Assembly: GCA_007571305.1 (NCBI GenBank) | Contig: RKRR01000128.1 | Coordinates: forward strand, 1 to 44,096 | DNA length: 44,096 nt | Direction of reading: 5' to 3' | Source of the DNA: Candidatus Poribacteria bacterium | GTDB taxonomy: Bacteria > Poribacteria > WGA-4E > WGA-3G | Shown here: positions 8,028-14,261 of the stretch, in pieces | Numbering within the stretch: the stretch's first letter is position 1 | How the letters are laid out: each line of letters opens with the position of its first letter | Notes under the pieces: model-generated | Seen by the model: only the letters and a program-made list of their open reading frames with translations | Databases searched by the model: none | Told to the model about the DNA's origin: nothing | Translations under genes and position numbers: made by a program

Positions 8028-8867
8028 AGGTTCACTCATCCGTTCTTGTGCTTGGAGCGAGAGTTCAGCGAGATGCTCATCGTTTGCCCTCACCTGTTCA
8101 AGATGTACCCACCGTTCGGGTGTCGCCGTGCCTATCATCTTCTCGCCATACTTCCGATCGATCCAGAAGCGTGCAGATCCAGCGATATAGGCTTGCAACT
8201 TATCCAGTTTATCATCAGGATACCGCTGACAGAGGTTCATCGTGAACATACGTCGCCGCGTGCCACCACCGAACGCCGCATGCTTGGTGTTATGGTTAAA
8301 CAAGACCAGATCACCAGGGGTAGTCTCAAAGATCGTGGCTGGAACATCCTTACCGTGTATTTCCCAAAAGTCCTGGCTCTTTCCAGCCTGCTTAGAGAGC
8401 GCGTCCGCATACTGATCACCGAAAAGATGGCTTCCCGGAATAACGCGAAGCGCACCAGTATCACGAGTTAACGGGTCGAGATAGAAAGCTATCTTGATGT
8501 GCATCGGATCTTCCAACTTATGTCCACCATCTGAGTGCCATCCCGTATCGCCGACGTAGAAATTGCCGTCGCTTCCCATGTAATTGAAGTCATCACCGAG
8601 CAGTGCATTCGCGATCCCTAAAATCCTCGGATCATCTAATAGCGATGACAACTCCTCGCTCTGATCTATGAAGGGTACAATGCAGGAACGGGCAGTCCCC
8701 TCGTGCGGTTTACCGTTATGTCCGCCGCCTCTCCCTTCCCAGACCGCCTCAAAAGCGTCCTGGATTGCGGTAATCCGATCCGCCATCAGTTGTGGAAAAC
8801 TGAGATAACCGAACGTCTTGAAAAAATTAAGTTCCGAATCGGTGATAGTAAAATCGTGCTGATTCAT
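8016..8867 (-). CDS. phytanoyl-CoA dioxygenase (PhyH) family protein
   Basis: A 283-residue Fe(II)/2-oxoglutarate oxygenase. The iron triad is His111 and Asp113 (GWHSDGGH) with His196 (NHNTKHAAFGG), and an Arg at 204-206 would hold 2-oxoglutarate. The jelly-roll core spans about 80-220. The family hydroxylates lipids, quaternary ammonium compounds and many secondary metabolites, and the members in such genomes have no settled substrate. The start ATG follows AAGGAAAA. The gene converges on the isomerase at 7197-8027 with a 12-base overlap. Confidence 0.9.
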   Translation of the reverse strand: MNQHDFTITDSELNFFKTFGYLSFPQLMADRITAIQDAFEAVWEGRGGGHNGKPHEGTARSCIVPFIDQSEELSSLLDDPRILGIANALLGDDFNYMGSDGNFYVGDTGWHSDGGHKLEDPMHIKIAFYLDPLTRDTGALRVIPGSHLFGDQYADALSKQAGKSQDFWEIHGKDVPATIFETTPGDLVLFNHNTKHAAFGGGTRRRMFTMNLCQRYPDDKLDKLQAYIAGSARFWIDRKYGEKMIGTATPERWVHLEQVRANDEHLAELSLQAQERMSEPSRG

Positions 8868-9351
8868 TTTTTTAATTTTCCTTGCGGTTCGTTAAAGTGG
8901 GTGTGGAATTGACGTACCTCTCCGTAGAATCGCCTTCCATTCCATTACAGACTTGCGATCTTAGTTAGGCTAAGAAGAAGATAGGAAACCTTGGAAACGT
9001 ATATCAAGTTCCTTTAACACCAGAAAACCTAGCGCAAGCCTCTATAGGAGACCTGCGGGACAATATTGATACGCTATGATAGCATATTTGCCCACAATTT
9101 TGCAAATTCTAACCACTGTGGCAACTAACGACTATAATCCCCAGAGCCATTTATGGTAGATTTTAGAATTACTTAGACATTGTAATGGGTGTACTTGTGG
9201 GTAGGCACAAGATCTACCCCAGCGTACCTAACACCAGGCCATTCCTGCTGGAACCGCCAAATTGCGTTGACTTGTGTTAAGTTGTGTCAAATCATCTGGT
9301 CTCCACTCGTTAGGACTAACAGCTCTGATGTCACAGTGCTTGAGTCCAGCC
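8868..9351. other. intergenic stretch with a partial type B repeat end
   Basis: No convincing gene is present in 484 bases. Bases 9152-9182 (TATGGTAGATTTTAGAATTA onward) match the left end of the type B element at 3749, but no right end follows, so this is a truncated or decayed copy. The minus strand of 9190-9352 has one short open stretch (LKHCDIRAVSPNEWRPDDLT and onward) that ends in a stop; it lacks a start and a recognisable family. A weak promoter-like TTGCAA/TATCAT pair near 9080-9110 on the minus strand is too far from any gene to be called. Confidence 0.4.
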
Positions 9352-9951
9352 CTACCGTTTTTTTAGCTCCGCCCAAGTTGTCGTTAAGTGATTTCGGGGA
9401 TGCACAGCAAAACCCTCAATTTCATTCGGTAGTTTAGGGACAGCGTTGGGGTCTATTGCCATGTAAACGGCATCCAAACGGGTATCGCCTTCCCTAGACC
9501 AAAATGTAACGGTATGTTTCCCCGGTTTCAGATCAAAGGTCAACGGATTCTTTTCGCGCCATTTTACTTTTGCCCACGTCCACTCCTGATGCTGACCTGT
9601 ATCCCAGATCATGTTGGCATCACCCGGTTGTGGACTTTTCTTCTGATCGACTGTGACATGGAAAGAGTCCTTCGCCGTATCTTGGGCAATTACCCGCCCC
9701 CACATCGTGTACTGACCGGGTGTTCTAACGTTAATCACGAAATCGGCTTTACCGGGGTGGCGACCACCCCCGCCCTTTCCCGCCGATATATACATACCGC
9801 CTGAAGCTTTCTTATCTTCATAAATTTCCATGATTTCTACAATTTCATCTGCGTCTTCGGCTTCAAAGCCAATCTCAGCAGCAATGCAATAACCGACCAA
9901 TCCCAATACAAGCAGTACAAATTGAATCAATAACAACCGCATATATTTCAT
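9352..9951 (-). CDS. secreted carbohydrate-binding-like protein with a conserved C-terminal tail
   Basis: A 199-residue protein with a signal peptide (residues 1-25, MKYMRLLLIQFVLLVLGLVG then YCIAAE). The mature part resembles a CBM6/CBM35-like beta-sandwich: FEAEDADEI at the start, RTPGQYTMWGRV in the centre, and GKHTVTFWSREGDTRLDAVY near the end. Such domains bind carbohydrate in the periplasm or outside the cell; no catalytic domain is attached. The last residues are HLTTTWAELKKR, similar to the end of the unrelated secreted protein at 31040-31768 (KLAVTWGQIKAAR). The ribosome-binding site AGGAGG precedes the ATG. Specificity is unknown. Confidence 0.8.
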   Translation of the reverse strand: MKYMRLLLIQFVLLVLGLVGYCIAAEIGFEAEDADEIVEIMEIYEDKKASGGMYISAGKGGGGRHPGKADFVINVRTPGQYTMWGRVIAQDTAKDSFHVTVDQKKSPQPGDANMIWDTGQHQEWTWAKVKWREKNPLTFDLKPGKHTVTFWSREGDTRLDAVYMAIDPNAVPKLPNEIEGFAVHPRNHLTTTWAELKKR

Positions 9952-10286
9952 GCGTATATCCTCCTTAGACTTACGGCTTGTGCTAATTGTTTTTCTTCCA
10001 TCCTTATGTTATCCTATAAGTCATCAAACAAAAGGAGACATAAGAATCGGCTTACAGTTTACTTAACAAAGTTATGCTTTGCAACTGAAAAATCAACCCC
10101 GCACGCTCCGTAGAGTTGCGCGTGTGTTTCAGAAGATCATGAAAATACTCTATGATACTTACGTCCCGAATGCCGAGGCACGCCCTCCGGGACGTAACCC
10201 CGACGCTCCAGATGCCGATATTCTCACAGTCAGGTCGATGCTTGAATACATCGGTGAAGACAGCGAAAACTCAGGGTATCAACGCA
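9952..10286. other. intergenic stretch with a possible gene remnant on the plus strand
   Basis: The plus strand is open over 10079-10321. From the ATG at 10139 it reads a 60-residue peptide with VRSMLEYIGEDSENSG, which faintly resembles the N terminus of GTP cyclohydrolase I (AVRxILExIGEDPxRxG). The resemblance stops at about 10283, where the opposite strand begins to code for a truncated MazF. This could be a rearrangement junction joining two gene fragments, but the match is too short to name a gene. Bases 9952-10078 hold the leader of the secreted-protein gene and nothing else recognised. Confidence 0.25.
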
Positions 10287-10397
10287 TCAAACGTGATCTT
10301 GGACGCGGGCTGGGATGCTGATGACAATGCAGGGCCTAACCTTTGCTACCATTCCAAGGTCAACGAGCCAGACTTCACCTCGATTTTGCTTCGGCAT
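10287..10397 (-). pseudogene. truncated MazF/PemK-type toxin gene
   Basis: From ATG 10397 the frame reads MPKQNRGEVWLVDLG, then AKVRPCIVISIPA, which is the N terminus of the MazF/PemK endoribonuclease family (RGEVWLVDLG and RPCLVLS motifs). After about 30 residues homology stops and six unrelated codons lead to a stop at 10287-10289. A full MazF has about 110 residues, so some 70% of the toxin, including the rest of the barrel, is missing. The start overlaps the upstream antitoxin-like frame by 23 bases, the normal arrangement of such pairs. The product cannot be an active toxin. Confidence 0.7.
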
Positions 10398-10506
10398 CAG
10401 CTGCCTCCGTCTTGTCGTGTTCAACGAAAAGCTCGTCAGCAATTTCCGTGAGTGCCTCATCTGTTAGAGGCGGGAGATCCAACAGAGAAAAAGGAAGACT
10501 TGCCAA
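10375..10506 (-). pseudogene. MazE-like antitoxin remnant paired with the truncated MazF
   Basis: The frame ending at 10375-10377 encodes LPPLTDEALTEIADELFVEH followed by DKTEAADAEAKSR. This acidic helical tail is typical of small antitoxins placed before MazF in environmental bacteria. There is no ATG; the only start in frame is TTG at 10506, and a stop lies at 10516-10518, so the DNA-binding N terminus may be lost. It could instead be a short intact antitoxin of about 43 residues. Family assignment rests on the tail and on the overlap with mazF. Confidence 0.5.
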
Positions 10507-10528
10507 ATCCGAAAATTAATGTTAATAT
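10500..10528 (+). promoter_or_regulatory. putative sigma-70 promoter of the ABC permease gene
   Basis: TTGCCA (10500-10505), 17 bases and TAATAT (10523-10528), 33 bases before the ATG at 10562. It lies just beyond the antitoxin remnant. Confidence 0.4.
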
Positions 10529-10561
10529 TATCTAAGACTCTCATCCACTAAAAGGTTATAG

Positions 10562-11356
10562 ATGGCTCTCAATACCAATTCTTTTCCCGCCTATTTTTTA
10601 CTGTTTAAAGTAACATTCCGCCAAATGTTTTGGAGTAGACGAACCGTCCTGATTCTGCTCGGATGCCTGCTATCGCTTGCCATAGCACTCGCATTTCGGT
10701 TCATCGCGCGAGGCGGCGGAAGTGTCAACAGGTTTATCCCACAGATGACGTTAGCACTTTATGGACTCTTAGTGAACTTATCCGCTATTTTTTATGGGAC
10801 CGCAATTATCTCAGATGAAATCGACGGAAAAGGCTTGACGTATCTTCAGATGCGCCCGCTCCGCAAATCGACGATTCTTCTTAGCAAATTCGCTGCATAC
10901 CTTATCGGGACTGTTGCGCTTATCGGAACATCTCATCTGATTCTGACGGGTATTATGATAACACATCCGAAATTACAGAACGGGGCATTTTTTCAGTTGG
11001 GTATGAGTTTACGCTACACTGCCTCAATGGCATTGGCACTGTTAGCCTACGGAGCACTCGCTACGGTTCTGGCAGCCAGATTCAAGAATCCAGTACTATG
11101 GGGGTTGCTATTTGTGATGGGGTGGGAAAGTATCACAGCGAGTCCTTTGATGGCGATAGGAATCAAACGGATCTCTATATCACATTATCTTTTCACACTA
11201 TTTCCACGCGATAAGTTGCCACGAAGCGATTTCAATGCAATCTTGGGAACATCACCACCATCAGCGTGGGTAGCACTCCTCGTCATCTTCATATCGACAG
11301 CAGTGTTGCTATGGCTTGCCGCCCGAACTTTTCGGGGACGCGAATATTTGATGTGA
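10562..11356 (+). CDS. ABC-2 type transporter permease, without an adjacent ATPase
   Basis: A 264-residue membrane protein with six hydrophobic helices (about 30-46, 63-85, 112-132, 150-172, 180-200 and 238-256). The segment DEIDGKGLTYLQMRPLRKST after the second helix is typical of ABC-2 permeases. The protein ends in a basic RTFRGREYLM. A membrane protein of this kind needs an ABC ATPase, but none is next to it; the pair at 23127-24783 has its own permease. The start is ATG 10562 after AAAAGG. It converges on the acetate-kinase-like gene. The substrate is unknown. Confidence 0.85.
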   Translation: MALNTNSFPAYFLLFKVTFRQMFWSRRTVLILLGCLLSLAIALAFRFIARGGGSVNRFIPQMTLALYGLLVNLSAIFYGTAIISDEIDGKGLTYLQMRPLRKSTILLSKFAAYLIGTVALIGTSHLILTGIMITHPKLQNGAFFQLGMSLRYTASMALALLAYGALATVLAARFKNPVLWGLLFVMGWESITASPLMAIGIKRISISHYLFTLFPRDKLPRSDFNAILGTSPPSAWVALLVIFISTAVLLWLAARTFRGREYLM

Positions 11357-11363
11357 GCGACTT

Positions 11364-12566
11364 TCAATCACACCCCTTGAGAACCCGCGCAGTCTCACGT
11401 GAAACGATCAACTCTTCATTCGTAGCAACAACAAGGATTTTGGCACGGCTGTCATCCGCCGAGATGTCCACTTCGCCGGTAAGTTGCTCATTCTTCAGGG
11501 CATCTAAGTGAATACCGCACCACTCAAGCCCTTCACAGATCTTCGCTCGTGTTATCGGGCTTTTCTCGCCGATACCACCGGCAAAAGCGATCACATCCAC
11601 ACCTCCAAGCGCAGCGATATACGCCCCGATATATTTTTTCACACCGTAGACATAAGTATCCAGTGCCAGTCGAGCATCATCATTGCCTTCATCAATCCCA
11701 GCTTCTACATCACGCATATCGCCACTCGTGCCAGAGATCCCTTTTACTCCGGAATCCTCAATCAACTGACGACGAATTTCATCGGTGGAGAACCCCTCTT
11801 TGTCAATCATATACAGCACCGCAAACGCGTCTAACTCTCCACAACGGGTAGACTGAATCATCCCGTATTGCGTAGACGTGCCCATCGACGTATCAATAGA
11901 TTCCCCGTCTTTGATGGCACAGAGAGATGAACTGCCGCCGAGATGGCAAGAGATAATACGTAATCCTTTTCCTGTCTCCTGTCCGAGCAGTTGCGGCACA
12001 CGTTCAGAGATGTATCGGTGCGAAGCCCCGTGATAGCCGTAACGACGGATATCGTGTTGTTCCACCCAGAAACGAGGCACACCGAATTCAGCTGCGTAAT
12101 CAGGGATCGTCTGATGGAACCACGTTTCAAAAACAGCAACGAGCGGCGTTGTCGGAAGCAGCTCCTGAAAGGCACGGATAGAGGCGATATATGCGGGGTT
12201 ATGCATCGGTGCAAGCGGTATAGATGTCTCCAGAGCGGTTATCACATCCTCGGTGATCCGTGCGGAACGCCAGTATCCTCTGGCAAGAATGGTTTTGAAC
12301 CCAACGCCGTCCAATTGCCCCAAGTTTTCGAGGCACCCGACTTCGGTATCGGTAATTAGATCCATGGCGTGCGCAATCGCCGCAATATGCGTTGGTGCAT
12401 CGATGTCCCCTTCGCGGGACGGCTTACCCGGTGCCGCATGTGTAAAGGCAGATGGTGAATTACCGATACGTTCCACTCCTCCCTTAACGAGAGAGGTCGT
12501 GGTTTCCATATCAATAATTTGGTATTTGAACGAGGTGCTTCCTACGTTCGCACAGAGTATATGCAT
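11364..12566 (-). CDS. acetate kinase family protein with altered active-site residues
   Basis: The 400-residue protein aligns over its whole length with AckA. Conserved parts include Asn7 (CANVGSTSFKYQ), the RRYGYHGASH segment with the catalytic His, Arg241 (TRCGELD), the AFAGGIGEKSP loop and Glu in NEELIVSRET. Other landmarks are changed: the HRVVHGG motif of true acetate kinases reads FKTILARG, so Arg91 is Lys, and FDTAFHQT reads FETWFHQT, so the catalytic Asp is Glu. The loop normally GFTPLEGL is TSTQYGM. It may phosphorylate another short carboxylate, or be weak or regulatory. It follows the dead PIN gene by eight bases, and no phosphotransacetylase is adjacent. RBS AGGAAC. Confidence 0.85.
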   Translation of the reverse strand: MHILCANVGSTSFKYQIIDMETTTSLVKGGVERIGNSPSAFTHAAPGKPSREGDIDAPTHIAAIAHAMDLITDTEVGCLENLGQLDGVGFKTILARGYWRSARITEDVITALETSIPLAPMHNPAYIASIRAFQELLPTTPLVAVFETWFHQTIPDYAAEFGVPRFWVEQHDIRRYGYHGASHRYISERVPQLLGQETGKGLRIISCHLGGSSSLCAIKDGESIDTSMGTSTQYGMIQSTRCGELDAFAVLYMIDKEGFSTDEIRRQLIEDSGVKGISGTSGDMRDVEAGIDEGNDDARLALDTYVYGVKKYIGAYIAALGGVDVIAFAGGIGEKSPITRAKICEGLEWCGIHLDALKNEQLTGEVDISADDSRAKILVVATNEELIVSRETARVLKGCD

Positions 12567-12574
12567 GACGGTTC

Positions 12575-13060
12575 CTATGGTGAATGAATAAGGATATCCA
12601 ATGCAGCTCGATTATCAATTTCGGGATTGAACGTGAACAATTCTGCATTTCGCGCAGCGTTCAGAGGCCGTTGATCGGAACTTACGAGAACGAGATTATC
12701 CCCGTTTGTCCGAAGTTCGCTAGCTGCATCAAAGGCACATTGAAGCAAGACAGCATCAGTGCTGTTGATGGAGTATTTTCCAATGAATTCCCAGGAAGCA
12801 ATTACCTGGTTCTCGGTTGGCAACACGAGTTCAACTTCCGCGCGATGAATAATCTCATCATCCAATAACTGTTTTGCCTGATTGAAGGCTCTTATAGTAA
12901 CTTCCCCTCTATTTCTACTGCGTACGATGACAGAAATAATTTCACCTACTCCTTCAAGCAAGCAAAACATATCGTCTAATGGAACACGAAGAAAGAAATA
13001 GTTGATAAGAGATGTTCCTTCTTCCACAATTTACCGCTTGACGCATGCACTCGCTTCGTT
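12575..13060 (-). pseudogene. PIN-domain (VapC-type) toxin gene broken by a stop codon
   Basis: The downstream part is a clear PIN domain: EGVGEIISVIVRSRNRGEVT in the middle, then INSTDAVLLQCAFDAASEL (conserved acidic residue) and LVLVSSDQRPLNAA near the end. Reading upstream in the same frame gives NEASACVKR, the counterpart of the PIN start DASALVKRY, but the next codon is TAA (13031-13033) where Tyr is expected. The first catalytic Asp is also Glu (GAA, 13055-13057). A GTG at 13027 could restart translation, but that product would lack the first strand and its acidic residue. The gene overlaps the end of its antitoxin gene, so the module was once a normal operon. Confidence 0.7.
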
Positions 13061-13376
13061 TCTCCCGCTCTTCGATGATCGCACGACTCCCCAGATTATC
13101 CTCTGGTCTTACGCCTTCCTTCAATAGAAGTTGCTGAAACTCTTCTGCCGTAGGAATTTTAACATCAGAATCGGGTTTTCCGAGTGCATTTTCAATTGAT
13201 GGACGTAATCTTTCCTTTCGCGCTTGGGAGCGAGTTAACCTTACTGCTTTGCGCTCCTCGGGTGTGAGCGATTTCATGAGTGGCACTTGAAGTTTGACTA
13301 ACTCTTTTTTTGTTTCCGCTAAATCCCATTCAAGCTGCTCCAGTTTTATGATTAGTTCCGTTATAGTCATTATCAT
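12954..13376 (-). CDS. antitoxin-like protein paired with the PIN toxin
   Basis: A 140-residue charged protein. Residues 4-36 form a coiled-coil-like helix (ITELIIKLEQLEWDLAETKK), the middle is basic (RLTRSQARKERLRP), and TAEEFQQLLLKEGVRPEDN followed by SRAIIEEREK is typical of antitoxins that precede PIN toxins. The homologous part ends near residue 110. The last 30 residues (from ECMRQAVN) are read out of frame over the toxin start, so the original stop codon appears lost and the protein has an artificial tail. The start ATG lies nine bases after GGAGG. Antitoxin function may survive although the partner is dead. Confidence 0.65.
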   Translation of the reverse strand: MIMTITELIIKLEQLEWDLAETKKELVKLQVPLMKSLTPEERKAVRLTRSQARKERLRPSIENALGKPDSDVKIPTAEEFQQLLLKEGVRPEDNLGSRAIIEEREKRSECMRQAVNCGRRNISYQLFLSSCSIRRYVLLA

Positions 13377-13419
13377 AATTGTTATCCTCCGTATCTACTT
13401 ATTACGCGAGCAAATTAGA

Positions 13420-13827
13420 TCAAGATAGGGGCGGTTCAACGACTTGCTCTACGCCTTTCTGCACAGCCGGTTCTACGTCTGTTTTTTCTTCACTCTCGGT
13501 TTCAAAACGGTGGTCTGTGTCTGCTATTGGTTCAAGCGAGATCTGACATCCTAATGCGTTGAGGATGGCACCAAGCATATCGATCCGTGGTGCTTCGTCG
13601 CTGGACAGAATATCGGAGAGGATTTCTGGAGCAATTCCGGTTTTCTTAGCGAGTCTGGAAATCCCGCCCTGCGATTCCACAACGGTATGCAACGCTAGTA
13701 GCAACAAAGGTGTATCACCGTCAACTTGATATTCTTCAAGAGAGAATTTGAGGTATCGAATTGCTGCTCCTGGATTGGTAGCAAACCGTTCAGTGAGATA
13801 TGCTCGCCATGTTCTCAGCTTTCTCAT
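13420..13827 (-). CDS. HigA-type helix-turn-helix antitoxin
   Basis: The start is ATG 13827, which overlaps the stop of the HigB-type gene as ATGA; a longer frame to 13854 would overlap it further. The 135-residue protein begins MRKLRTWRAYLTERFATNPG. Residues 30-110 hold an Xre-type helix-turn-helix of the addiction-module antidote class: GGISRLAKKTGIAPEILSDI, then a turn and IDMLGAILNALGCQISLEPI. The acidic C-terminal tail has no known fold. Such proteins bind the toxin and repress their own operon. The gene is intact although the toxin gene before it is not. Confidence 0.8.
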   Translation of the reverse strand: MRKLRTWRAYLTERFATNPGAAIRYLKFSLEEYQVDGDTPLLLLALHTVVESQGGISRLAKKTGIAPEILSDILSSDEAPRIDMLGAILNALGCQISLEPIADTDHRFETESEEKTDVEPAVQKGVEQVVEPPLS

Positions 13828-14109
13828 TGTTGTGTCTTCTTGTATTCTAGCCAATAACTTTTTGCACGTTCAATATTCCCGGTCTGCGATGATTTATCAC
13901 CGTCACAAAGCAAAAGTACAACGGAGTTCAAAAACTCCACCACCGACAGTTCTGAAATCGCCAAAATTGCCAAGGGCGAGCCGGTCAAGCCGCTTTTGAA
14001 TTCTGTCTTGCGTCTCATGATTCTGAATTGATTCAAACCATTCCGTAAAAGGTTCTCGTCCGTTTGATGTTTTGTAGAATTGTAGTTCTCTTGGATGTAT
14101 ATGCCGCAT
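13824..14109 (-). pseudogene. HigB/RelE-type toxin gene with an internal out-of-frame deletion
   Basis: The first 62 codons are typical of phage-derived Gp49/HigB-like killer proteins: RELQFYKTSNGREPFTEWFE, LDRLALGNFGDFRTVG and GVFELR. The frame then runs into a stop at 13903-13905. The family's C terminus, VVLLLCDGDKSSQTGNIERA followed by KSYWLEYKKTQQ, continues immediately in another frame and ends at 13824. The usual middle piece between ELR and VVLLL (about 17 residues of the type DYGPGYRVYF, which includes the active site) is absent. A deletion of roughly 50 bases therefore removed the core and shifted the frame, and no functional toxin can be made. HigA follows with an ATGA overlap. Confidence 0.8.
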
Positions 14110-14261
14110 TGTTGATTATTATTTACATAAGTACGACAATTGCATCATTCTGGAGGAGACAATCGCGTCCGATGAATAAAAAGTTGGGAAATTTCGAAGT
14201 CCTGCCAGCATTTCTGTCACCGTGGGAAAGGAAGTCAGACCTCCGGTTTGTTTGAATACTT

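Noticed and set aside
9268..9292. TTGAC/GTCAA inverted repeat considered as an operator
   Set aside because: It is short, imperfect and far from any start codon, so it is expected by chance.
9190..9352. Short minus-strand open stretch (CDIRAVSPNEWRPDDLTQLN and onward) that looks weakly coding
   Set aside because: It has no start codon or ribosome-binding site, ends in an early stop and matches no family that I can name. It could be a remnant of an insertion sequence, but nothing in the window confirms it.
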